From the NCBI GenBank assembly GCA_031292915.1, contig JAUMSH010000070.1:1-17174 (forward strand): a stretch of 17,174 nucleotides of DNA. The letters are read 5' to 3'. Position numbers and translations under genes: made by a program. Every line of letters starts with the position of its first letter. Position 1 is the stretch's first letter. This document shows, one piece after another, positions 6,982 to 14,094 of this stretch. Below the pieces are notes generated by a model that was not told where the DNA came from, did not search any database, and was given only the letters and a program-made list of their open reading frames with translations. The stretch is from Collinsella sp. Its GTDB lineage: Bacteria; Actinomycetota; Coriobacteriia; Coriobacteriales; Coriobacteriaceae.

Positions 6982-8760
6982 ATGGACGCCATCGTAAAGA
7001 TGCTCGAAAAGCATCAACCGTTCTTTGAGAAGATCTCGAGGAACGTCTACCTCCAGGCCATTAAGGACGGATTCCTTGGGTGCATGCCCATCGTCCTCAC
7101 CTCTTCGATCTTTCTGTTGATCGCCACCCTTCCTGGCGTAGTTGGCATCACGCTGCCCCAGCCGCTCATCGACTGGTGCAACAAGCTGTACAACTTCACC
7201 ATGGGCGTCATGGGCATCATGGTTGCCGGCACCACTGCCAAGAACTTCACGGCGTCCATGAACCGTCGCATGCCCGCCGGCAAGGTGCTCAACGACGGCT
7301 CCACTATGGTTGCCGCCCAGTGCAGCATGCTGCTGCTCGCTGTTACGCAGTTCACCACCAAGTTCAACGGCTCCGAGCTTTCGGTCTTCGATTGCACCAG
7401 CATGGGCACGCGCGGTCTGTTCTCCGCCTATATCGCCGCGTTCATTACCGTGTGGGTCTATAAGTTCTGCGTCTCGCGCGATCTGACCATTAAGCTGCCC
7501 AAGGAGGTTCCGGGCGCCATCGCTCAGAACTTCCGCGACATCATCCCCTTCGGTGGCGCCGTCATCATTTGCGGCATCATCGATGTGGTTGTGCGCAACC
7601 TCATGGGCGTTCCGTTCTCCGAGCTGCTCATCAAGCTGCTCTCCCCGCTCTTCACTGCAGCAGAGACCTACCCCGGACTTATCCTTATCCAGGCAGCAAC
7701 CGCGTTCTTCTGGTTCATCGGCGTCCACGGTCCCTCGATCGTCCAGCCGGGCATCGACCCCATCCGTCTTGCCAACCAGGCCGAGAACCTGCAGGTTCTG
7801 CTGGCCGGTGGTCACCCCGCCCACTCCCTCACCTTTAACATGTCGCTTGTGGGTGAGTTCGGCGGCACCGGCGCCACGTTCATCGTGCCGCTCCTGCTGA
7901 TTCTCTTTATGAAGTCCAAGCAGCTCAAAGCCGTCGGTAAGGCCTCGATTGTTCCTGTTGCCTTCGCCGTCAACGAACCGCTGCTCTTTGGCGCGCCGAT
8001 GATCCTTAACCCCTACATGCTCATCCCCTTTGTTGCCGCCGGCTGCGTCAACGTGAGTGTTGCCAAGTTCTTTATCGATAACGTGGGCATGAACGGCTTC
8101 TCCTTCGTGGTGCCTTGGGCTACCCCTGCCCCCATCGGCATTTTCATCACCACGAACTTCCAGCTTATCGCCCTGGTGTTTGTCGCAATCATCATCTTGC
8201 TGGACGCCATCATCTACCTGCCGTTCTTGAAGGCATACGATAAGCTGCTCTGCGACCAGGAGGCCGAGCGCGCCGCCGAGCTGGGTCTCGAGTCCGATGG
8301 TGCTGCCACCATCGCCGCCAGCACCTCTGCGCCCGCTGTCGAGCAGACCACCGCTGCCGTCGAGCCGACCGCCGCTGCCGCCGACAGCGAGCCTGTCGCC
8401 GATCAGCCCGAGCCCGCTGCCGATGCATCCGCTAAGAAGGATGTCGACGGTCTGAAGGTCCTCGTCCTGTGCGCCGGCGCCGGCACCTCTGCCATGCTCG
8501 CCAACGCCATCAAGGAAGGTGCCGCGCAGACCGGAGAGAACATCGCTTCCTCCGCAGGCGCTTATGGTCAGCACACTGCCATCATGGATCAGTACGACGT
8601 CATCGTGCTCGCCCCGCAGGTTCGTAGCTACTACAACGACATGAAGGCCGACACCGATCGCCTGGGCATTAAGCTGCTCGCTCCGCGCGGTAAGGAATAT
8701 ATCGACCTTACCCGCGACCCCGCTGGCGCCATCAAGTGGCTCCGCGAGAACCTCGACTAG
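6982..8760 (+). CDS. lacE: PTS lactose-type EIICB permease (fused IIC-IIB)
   Basis: The 592-residue protein is a paralogue of the permease at 3602. The N-terminal LEKHQPFFEKISRNVYLQA is close to LacE. The IIC domain (about 1-425) carries HGPSIV (H249) and VNEPLLF (E332). A long Ala/Pro/Glu-rich linker (about 430-485) leads to a IIB domain with phosphocysteine C497 in VLVLCAGAGTS. It should import and phosphorylate a beta-galactoside through the inner membrane. AAAGGAG four bases before ATG supports the start. It is the first gene of its operon and lacG follows at 8837, the opposite order to cassette 2. Again no EIIA is nearby. The IIC parts differ from the paralogue mostly between about residues 50 and 65 and around 255-285, so sugar preference could differ; that is inference. 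Confidence 0.9.
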   Translation: MDAIVKMLEKHQPFFEKISRNVYLQAIKDGFLGCMPIVLTSSIFLLIATLPGVVGITLPQPLIDWCNKLYNFTMGVMGIMVAGTTAKNFTASMNRRMPAGKVLNDGSTMVAAQCSMLLLAVTQFTTKFNGSELSVFDCTSMGTRGLFSAYIAAFITVWVYKFCVSRDLTIKLPKEVPGAIAQNFRDIIPFGGAVIICGIIDVVVRNLMGVPFSELLIKLLSPLFTAAETYPGLILIQAATAFFWFIGVHGPSIVQPGIDPIRLANQAENLQVLLAGGHPAHSLTFNMSLVGEFGGTGATFIVPLLLILFMKSKQLKAVGKASIVPVAFAVNEPLLFGAPMILNPYMLIPFVAAGCVNVSVAKFFIDNVGMNGFSFVVPWATPAPIGIFITTNFQLIALVFVAIIILLDAIIYLPFLKAYDKLLCDQEAERAAELGLESDGAATIAASTSAPAVEQTTAAVEPTAAAADSEPVADQPEPAADASAKKDVDGLKVLVLCAGAGTSAMLANAIKEGAAQTGENIASSAGAYGQHTAIMDQYDVIVLAPQVRSYYNDMKADTDRLGIKLLAPRGKEYIDLTRDPAGAIKWLRENLD

Positions 8761-8775
8761 TTTCCTCCCTCTGTT

Positions 8776-8802
8776 GGTGCCCGGATCCCCAGTTCGGGCA
8801 CC
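8776..8802 (+). promoter_or_regulatory. Intercistronic hairpin between EIICB and lacG
   Basis: GGTGCCCG (8776-8783) pairs with CGGGCACC (8795-8802) around an 11-base loop. TCTCCC rather than a T-tract follows, so read-through to lacG is expected. The place in the operon corresponds to the hairpin at 3447-3493. Confidence 0.55.
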
Positions 8803-8836
8803 TCTCCCTATCCGTATCCCACAGAAAGGATGACTC

Positions 8837-10258
8837 ATGACCAACCCCATGCAGTTCCCCGACGGCTTTGTATTTGGCGGCGCCACCGCCGCTTACCAGG
8901 TTGAGGGTGAGACCCGCACGCACGGCAAGGGCAAAGTACCCTGGGACGATTTCCTGGCTGCCCAGGGTCGCTTCTCCCCCGATCCCGCAAGCGATTTCTA
9001 CAACAAGTATCCGGTCGATATCGACCTGTGCCAGCGCTTCGGCATCAACGGCATCCGTGTCTCCATCGCTTGGAGCCGTATCTTCCCCAGTGGCACCGGC
9101 GAGATTAACCCCGAGGGTGTCGCCTTCTATCACGAGCTCTTTGCCACCTGCAATAAGGCCGGCGTTATCCCCTATGTCACGCTCGATCACTTCGATACGC
9201 CCGAGGCCTTTTACCAGAACGGCGACGAGGGTTTCCTGACGCGCACGACGATCGACGCCTTTGTCGAGTACGCCAAGTTCTGCTTTGCCGAGTTCACCGA
9301 GGTCAAGCACTGGTTTACCTTTAACGAGATTCCCGCAACCGCCGAGGGCAGCTTTATCGTCGGCAACTGGCCGCACGGCGAGAAGTACCGCCTGGACAAG
9401 GCCTTCCAGCTCATGCACAACATGATGGTGGCCCACGCCAAGGCTGTCGTCGCCTTCCATGAGGGCGGCTTTGAGGGCGAGATCGGCATTGTCCAGAACC
9501 TGGAGCCCAAGTATCCCCTCGACCCCAACAACGCCGCCGACTGCGAGGCAGCTCGCATGGCCGACGTCATCAACAACCGCTGGGTACTCGACGCCACCTT
9601 CCGCGGCCACTATGCAGCCGACACCATGGAGGCTGCGACCAAGCTGGCCCATATCGCCGGCGGCGAGCTCGACGTCCGCGACGAGGACACCGCCGCGCTG
9701 ACCGCCGCGCTCCCCTACAACGATTGCCTGGGCGTCAACACCTACAAGTGCCAGTTCCTGCGTGCTGCCGAGGGCGAAAACGACATCAACCACAATGGCA
9801 CCGGCGACAAGGGCTCCTCGCGCTGGTTCCTCAAGGGCGTGGGCGAGTCATGCGTGCGCGAAGGCGTACCCACCACCGATTGGGACTGGATCATCTATCC
9901 CGAGGGCCTGTACGATCTGCTGCTGCGCATTAAGAACGATTACCCCAACTACAAGAAGATCTACATCACCGAGAACGGCATGGGCTATAAGGACGACTTC
10001 GAGGACGGCTTTATCGACGACGCCCCTCGCATCGACTATATGCGCCAGCATCTCGCGTGGATCCTCAAGGCGATCGACGGCGGCGTAAACGTCGACGGTT
10101 ACTTTGTGTGGTCGCTGCAGGACCAGTTCTCCTGGACCAACGGCTATAACAAGCGCTATGGCCTGTTCTACATCGACTTTGAGACCCAGAAGCGCTATCC
10201 CAAGGCGAGCGCGTACTGGTACAAGAACGTCGCGGAGACCGGCCTGCTTATGGCCTAA
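8837..10258 (+). CDS. lacG: 6-phospho-beta-galactosidase (GH1)
   Basis: The product has 473 residues, typical for LacG. FPDGFVFGGATAAYQVEG is at residues 7-24. The acid/base Glu is E164 (TFNEI), the nucleophile E379 (ITENG), and the galactose-6-phosphate pocket is S432, W433, K439 and Y441 (FSWTNGYNKRYG). Blocks such as NYKKIYITENG and TTDWDWIIYPEGLYD are very close to what I recall of staphylococcal LacG. Where those LacG proteins have HHFD, this one has DHFD; the conserved second His (H118) is kept. GAAAGG seven bases before ATG supports the start. It is the second gene of the cassette 3 operon, 76 bases after the permease, and ends before a strong terminator. It should release galactose-6-phosphate in the cytoplasm, which needs LacAB-LacC-LacD or an equivalent route; only a possible LacC is in the window. 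Confidence 0.92.
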   Translation: MTNPMQFPDGFVFGGATAAYQVEGETRTHGKGKVPWDDFLAAQGRFSPDPASDFYNKYPVDIDLCQRFGINGIRVSIAWSRIFPSGTGEINPEGVAFYHELFATCNKAGVIPYVTLDHFDTPEAFYQNGDEGFLTRTTIDAFVEYAKFCFAEFTEVKHWFTFNEIPATAEGSFIVGNWPHGEKYRLDKAFQLMHNMMVAHAKAVVAFHEGGFEGEIGIVQNLEPKYPLDPNNAADCEAARMADVINNRWVLDATFRGHYAADTMEAATKLAHIAGGELDVRDEDTAALTAALPYNDCLGVNTYKCQFLRAAEGENDINHNGTGDKGSSRWFLKGVGESCVREGVPTTDWDWIIYPEGLYDLLLRIKNDYPNYKKIYITENGMGYKDDFEDGFIDDAPRIDYMRQHLAWILKAIDGGVNVDGYFVWSLQDQFSWTNGYNKRYGLFYIDFETQKRYPKASAYWYKNVAETGLLMA

Positions 10259-10280
10259 CTTTTGCCGCATACCCCCTGTC

Positions 10281-10329
10281 GGCCGCATGCGAATCCCTCC
10301 ACGGGTTCGTATGCGGCCTTTTTGTTTTT
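10281..10329 (+). terminator. Rho-independent terminator of cassette 3
   Basis: A 16-bp stem (10281-10296 with 10303-10318, two G-T wobbles, 6-base loop) is followed by TTTTTGTTTTT. Confidence 0.92.
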
Positions 10330-10348
10330 GGTGGGCCCGAGCGGATCA

Positions 10349-10411
10349 TTCGTCTCGATCTGTAACATCTAGCCGAGTATTTCGGCCCTAGCTGTTACAG
10401 ATTTAGACGAA
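10349..10411 (+). repeat. Intergenic hairpin repeat, type 1, copy C1
   Basis: Arms 10349-10367 and 10393-10411 pair over 19 positions with two mismatches. The loop GAGTATTTCGGCCC is a type 1 variant. It starts 20 bases after the T-tract of the terminator, as in the other two arrays. Confidence 0.82.
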
Positions 10412-10432
10412 CGGGTGGCCCGGGCCGAACAA

Positions 10433-10487
10433 TCTCGATCTGTAACATGTAGACAACTTTTGACCGTCTAGATGTTACAGATCGAGA
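10433..10487 (+). repeat. Intergenic hairpin repeat, type 2, copy C2
   Basis: TCTCGATCTGTAACAT (10433-10448) pairs perfectly with 10472-10487. One mismatch is followed by TAGAC (10450-10454) pairing with GTCTA (10466-10470). The loop carries CTTTTGACC. It is the best-formed type 2 copy. The stretch from its end to 10542 shows nothing I can name. Confidence 0.84.
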
Positions 10488-10542
10488 CAATAAGATAGTC
10501 AAATCCGAACTTTCCAAGCAGTTATGAACCATGGTTTCCAGT

Positions 10543-10617
10543 TTTCGGTATCACGAACATACTTTCGGTATCATTTAATGATATTATGATATCGAAAGTA
10601 TGTTCGTGATACCGAAA
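10543..10617. promoter_or_regulatory. Compound operator upstream of the Fic gene
   Basis: The arms 10543-10572 and 10588-10617 form a 30-bp inverted repeat with one mismatch (a G-T wobble if transcribed) around a 15-base AT-rich centre. Each arm holds two copies of an 11-bp half-site: TTTCGGTATCA at 10543 and 10563, then TGATATCGAAA at 10587 and TGATACCGAAA at 10607. A -10-like TATTAT or TATGAT (10582-10590) sits at the centre, so bound protein would cover the promoter. The Shine-Dalgarno AAGGAG begins inside the last half-site, so a transcript starting upstream would also fold the ribosome site into a hairpin. Confidence 0.75.
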
Positions 10618-10625
10618 GGAGCCGC

Positions 10626-11858
10626 ATGCGCCAGTTCGATTACACCACAGTCCCAGCGGAACTCGAAGCAACTCCAATCACCAACCTCCTCCTCTCGATA
10701 CGCGAGCATAAAGGCCGTCAGCTTGCTCTGAGTCAAGTCAAACCCGAGCTTCTATCATCCCTAATGGAGGAGGCTAAGATCCAAAGCACCCGATCCTCCA
10801 ACGGACTTGAAGGAATTGTTACCACCCAAAAAAGACTCAAAGCGATCATGGCGTATTCCGCCAAGCCAAGCTCCCGCGCAGAGGAAGAAATCGCTGGATA
10901 CCGAGATGTGCTGTCGCTTATTCACGAGCAACACGATTCCATTTCCGTAACGCCATCGGTCATTCTGCAGTTGCATCGTGACCTCATGGCGCACACGGCA
11001 ATCTCGTATGGAGGCCATTGGAAAGATGGCGATAACGAAATCGTCTCCATTGACGATCAAGGTAATCGATTTGTGCGCTTTAGGCCCCCTTCGGCTCTAG
11101 CAACCCCGGGACTTATTAAAGAAGCCTGCCAGTCCCTCAACGATGCTTTATCTCGCCAAGTTTGCGATCCCCTCCTTATATCGCTCCGCTTTATCTTCGA
11201 TTTTGTTAGCATTCATCCCTTCAACGATGGCAATGGCAGGATGAGCCGGCTCCTTACAACGCTGCTACTCGAAAAGACTGGATACGACGTTGCGCGTTAC
11301 ATCAGCATCGAACGACTTATTGAAGACAACAAGGCGCTCTACTACAACGCCCTCGCTGCAAGCTCCGCTGGATGGAATGAAAATCAAAACACCGAAGCAC
11401 CCTTTATCCGTTTCATGCTCGGAACAACCCTGGCCGCCTACCGACAGCTCGAGCAGCGTACCTTAATTGAATCAAGCACTCGTCCCATGTCGAAGCAAGC
11501 GCGCATCGCCGTTCTATTTCAACAGAGACCCGGCGTCATTAAGAAATCCGACATCCGATCCAACTGCCCCGATATCAGCGAGGTTACCGTTAAACGAACC
11601 CTCGGTCAGCTTGTTAGTTGCAGCGCAATCGAAAAAACAGGAGCGGGTCGTTCGACGGGCTACATACTCAAAGACGTCCATGCTCTAGAACTATTCTTGC
11701 AATCCACATTACCCGATAGCGAGGCCGCAATAACAAAAGAGGCTCCAAAGGATAAGCTCCTTGAACGTGTAAACCACGCCGAGGATGAAAGCAGAGAGGG
11801 GCTCTATGAAGACTACGATTCATTCTCAAGGGGCATAAAGACGAAATACGGAGTCTAG
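10626..11858 (+). CDS. fic: Fic-domain protein with C-terminal winged-helix segment
   Basis: The 410-residue protein carries the full Fic active-site motif HPFNDGNGRMSR (H197 catalytic). Fic enzymes usually transfer AMP to a hydroxyl of a target protein. An N-terminal inhibitory-helix motif SSNGLEG (S57-G63, Glu62) fits class II Fic proteins, in which that Glu blocks ATP until relieved. After the Fic core, about residues 285-350 look like a winged helix-turn-helix (SKQARIAVLFQQRPGVIKKS, then VTVKRTLGQLV and GRSTGYIL), followed by a charged tail. AAGGAG four bases before ATG supports the start. The gene stands alone, with no separate antitoxin, between cassette 3 and the DeoR gene. A four-half-site palindrome covers its promoter, so autoregulation through the C-terminal domain is plausible but inferred. 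Its codon use is less GC-biased than its neighbours, which hints at acquisition. Confidence 0.9.
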   Translation: MRQFDYTTVPAELEATPITNLLLSIREHKGRQLALSQVKPELLSSLMEEAKIQSTRSSNGLEGIVTTQKRLKAIMAYSAKPSSRAEEEIAGYRDVLSLIHEQHDSISVTPSVILQLHRDLMAHTAISYGGHWKDGDNEIVSIDDQGNRFVRFRPPSALATPGLIKEACQSLNDALSRQVCDPLLISLRFIFDFVSIHPFNDGNGRMSRLLTTLLLEKTGYDVARYISIERLIEDNKALYYNALAASSAGWNENQNTEAPFIRFMLGTTLAAYRQLEQRTLIESSTRPMSKQARIAVLFQQRPGVIKKSDIRSNCPDISEVTVKRTLGQLVSCSAIEKTGAGRSTGYILKDVHALELFLQSTLPDSEAAITKEAPKDKLLERVNHAEDESREGLYEDYDSFSRGIKTKYGV

Positions 11859-11916
11859 TCATATCCCAGAATAGCCTCATCCTTGTTGCCCAAAGTTATT
11901 TACGCGTCATTGTAAA

Positions 11917-11953
11917 GCGGTACCCCCGCGCCGGCAGGGGGCAGATGTATCGC
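11917..11953 (-). terminator. Possible terminator of the DeoR-family gene
   Basis: CCCCC and GGGGG pair around a GC-rich loop and an outer GCGGTAC/GTATCGC pairing with one mismatch may extend the stem. On the minus strand only CTTTAC follows, so it is a weak candidate. Confidence 0.35.
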
Positions 11954-11965
11954 TTGCAGCGCTAG

Positions 11966-12730
11966 CTAGCAAATGACCTGCGTGAGTTCCTCGATGGCGG
12001 CGCGATCCTCGGCGGCGATGCCCGGCTCGCACACCACGGCGTCCAGGCTGTCCAGACGGCAGAAGGTGTAGAAGTCGCGCTTGCCGATCTTACTGGAGTC
12101 GGCGATCAGATAGCGCGAGTCGGCCTTGCTAAAGGCGAGCTGCTGAATGCGGCCCTCTTCCATGTTAGACGTGGACACGTCGCCGTCCAAAATGCCGTTG
12201 GCGCCGATATAGGCTGCGTCGATGCCCAGCGCACGCAGGGTATCCTCGGCCGTTGGTCCCACAAAAGCGGCGGTGCGGCGACGGTACATGCCGCCCACTA
12301 GGCACAGGTCGCAGTCCTCGCGCGCCTCGAGCAGGTTAAACACCGAAAGCGAATTGGTCACGATGCGCAGACGAAATGCCGGCAGCATCGAGGCCATCTG
12401 CTCAACCGTGGTGCCCGTACCCAAAAAGATGGTCGAGCCTTCCTCGATAAGCTCCACGGCGCGGCGCGCGATCTGCAGCTTTTCCTCGGCATGCTTGGTG
12501 CGCTTTTCGCTGTGCGAATACTCATGGCGCAACATAGCATGTGGACGGCCCTGCGCACTGCGGGCTCCACCGTGTACGCGTTCGATCTCGCCCAGGCTTG
12601 CAAGTTCCTCAAGGTCGCGGCGGATCGTCATATCTGAGACACCTAACGCATCAGAAATCTCTTTAACCGAGACCGTGCCCTGTTCCTCGAGCAGCTGACG
12701 AACCTTATCCTGTCGCTCTGCCTTAATCAC
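11966..12730 (-). CDS. DeoR-family transcriptional repressor
   Basis: The 254-residue protein starts at a GTG with GAGGA six bases upstream. The N-terminal helix-turn-helix is at about residues 5-55 (TVSVKEISDALGVSDMTIRR, ending RVHGGAR), as in DeoR/GlpR regulators. The C-terminal sugar-phosphate sensor domain follows (about 78-235) with IFLGTGTTVEQMA, LCLVGG, GPTAEDTL and DSSKIGKRDF. Such repressors respond to phosphorylated sugars. LacR, the tagatose-6-phosphate-responsive repressor of lactose PTS operons, belongs to this family and has a similar length, so it could serve the lac genes here; the sequence alone does not prove that. It diverges from galM at 12937, which is its nearest likely target. 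Confidence 0.88.
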   Translation of the reverse strand: MIKAERQDKVRQLLEEQGTVSVKEISDALGVSDMTIRRDLEELASLGEIERVHGGARSAQGRPHAMLRHEYSHSEKRTKHAEEKLQIARRAVELIEEGSTIFLGTGTTVEQMASMLPAFRLRIVTNSLSVFNLLEAREDCDLCLVGGMYRRRTAAFVGPTAEDTLRALGIDAAYIGANGILDGDVSTSNMEEGRIQQLAFSKADSRYLIADSSKIGKRDFYTFCRLDSLDAVVCEPGIAAEDRAAIEELTQVIC

Positions 12731-12782
12731 GATGAATCCTCGCCATTCTTTGCGCGCATATCATTCAAACAGTAACGAACAA

Positions 12783-12791
12783 ATTGTATCA
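12783..12791 (-). promoter_or_regulatory. Extended -10 of the DeoR-family gene
   Basis: On the minus strand TGATACAAT gives a -10 box TACAAT with an upstream TG. TTGACG at 12807-12802 is a possible but too-close -35 (13-base spacer). Confidence 0.45.
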
Positions 12792-12936
12792 GACTCGTAC
12801 GCGTCAAAAATGAACGCCCGCGCAGCTCCAATCATCACTTTTTTGAGAAAAATACCCCCTGCTTTAGTGGGGTGTAGTGATAATCTCGCCTGTTCGCGCT
12901 ACAGTTTGTCGGAAATACCTCGATGTTAGGAACCAA

Positions 12937-13989
12937 ATGATCACTTCCGAGCTTTTCGGCACCGCGCCGTGCGGTACCCCCGTTCATCGTTACACCCTCA
13001 ACGGGTCCGAGATCTGCGTTCGCATTATGGACTATGGCGCCACCGTGTTGGGCATCGACGTGCCCGACATTCCCGGCAACGTGCGCGATGTGGTGCTGGG
13101 CTTCGATAAGCTCGAGGATTACTTTGACAACCCCGCTTGCTTTGGCGCGACCATCGGCCCCGTGGCCAACCGCACCGCGGGCGCCACGATCACCATCGAC
13201 GGCACGGACTGGCATATGCCGGCCAACGAGGGCATCAACAACCTGCACAGCGACCTTGAGCACGGCCTGCACAAGCGCGTGTGGGACGTTGAGCTCGACG
13301 AGGTCCACAATGCCGTGCGCATGACCACCTCGCTTAAGGATGGCGAGCTTGGCCTGCCCGGCAACCGAACCTTTACGGCCGTGTTTGCCGTTACACGCAC
13401 CGGCGTCTTTCGCATCGAGTATGGCTGCGAGAGCGACCGCGCCACTTACGTGTCCATGACCAACCACACGTACTTTAACCTTGCCGGCCATAACGCCGGA
13501 ATGGACTGTGAGCACTTCTTTGTTGCTAACGCTGCCCACTACCTGCCCATCAACGAGCAGAACATCCCCACCGGCGAGATTGCTCCGGTCGAGGGCACGC
13601 CGTTTGACTTCCGTGAGCTGCGCCCCGTCGCGCCTGGCATGGAGGCCGACGATCCGCAGATTAAGCAGGCACGCGGCTACGACCACTGCCTGTGCATCGA
13701 TGACTATCAATACGGTCGCAACCTGCGCCGCGCCCTGCATGTCGAGGAGATGTGGACCGGCCGCGAGCTGGACTACTACACCACCGCCCCGGGTGTGCAG
13801 CTCTACACTGGCAATTGGCTGGGCGACGAGCACGCCAAGGACGATGCCAACTATAGCTGGGGCGCCGGCTTTGCCCTCGAGGCAGAGATGTACCCCGACA
13901 CGCCGCACCAGCCGCTGTTCCCGCAGGGCATTGTGGGCCCGGGTCACCCATACAGCAATGTGATCGAATACCACTTTATGAGGCACTAG
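12937..13989 (+). CDS. galM: Aldose 1-epimerase (mutarotase)
   Basis: The 350-residue protein interconverts alpha and beta anomers of galactose or glucose in the cytoplasm. GalM motifs occur in order: GPVANRTAGA (residues 74-83), NNLHSDLEHGLHKRVWD, the catalytic His region TNHTYFNLAGH (H177), RGYDH (D249), GVQLYTGN, and the catalytic base E315 in FALEAEMYPD. The ATG at 12937 with AGGA five bases upstream is preferred; the frame runs back to a GTG at 12877 without a ribosome site. A small hairpin (ACCCC 12854-12858 with GGGGT 12869-12873) lies upstream in the possible leader or promoter. The gene diverges from the DeoR-family repressor and would supply the right anomer after disaccharide cleavage. 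A strong terminator follows. Confidence 0.92.
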   Translation: MITSELFGTAPCGTPVHRYTLNGSEICVRIMDYGATVLGIDVPDIPGNVRDVVLGFDKLEDYFDNPACFGATIGPVANRTAGATITIDGTDWHMPANEGINNLHSDLEHGLHKRVWDVELDEVHNAVRMTTSLKDGELGLPGNRTFTAVFAVTRTGVFRIEYGCESDRATYVSMTNHTYFNLAGHNAGMDCEHFFVANAAHYLPINEQNIPTGEIAPVEGTPFDFRELRPVAPGMEADDPQIKQARGYDHCLCIDDYQYGRNLRRALHVEEMWTGRELDYYTTAPGVQLYTGNWLGDEHAKDDANYSWGAGFALEAEMYPDTPHQPLFPQGIVGPGHPYSNVIEYHFMRH

Positions 13990-14015
13990 GCCCACAACGC
14001 GACATATTGCACAGC

Positions 14016-14051
14016 AACGCCCGCCGGCACCACCGCCGACGGGCGTTTTTT
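14016..14051 (+). terminator. Rho-independent terminator of galM
   Basis: AACGCCCG (14016-14023) and CGGC (14025-14028) pair with GCCG (14035-14038) and CGGGCGTT (14040-14047), with one internal mismatch and a 6-base loop. TTTTTT follows. Confidence 0.92.
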
Positions 14052-14094
14052 CATCTTTTGGGCTCAATTTCGCTGTGACTGTATGAGCGACATA

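Noticed and set aside
8776..8802. Intrinsic terminator between EIICB and lacG
   Set aside because: No T-tract follows the hairpin, and the downstream lacG has no promoter I can see, so read-through is more likely.
6892..8886. 664-codon minus-strand open frame opposite the second EIICB gene
   Set aside because: Same cause; the translation is low-complexity Gly/Asp/Glu-rich with no recognisable domain and crosses a gene border.
12854..12873. Riboswitch or attenuator in the galM leader
   Set aside because: Only a single 5-bp hairpin is visible, with no known riboswitch core and no alternative terminator stem.
12877..12936. Upstream GTG extension of galM
   Set aside because: No ribosome site before it, and the 20 extra residues do not fit the family start; ATG 12937 has AGGA at good spacing.
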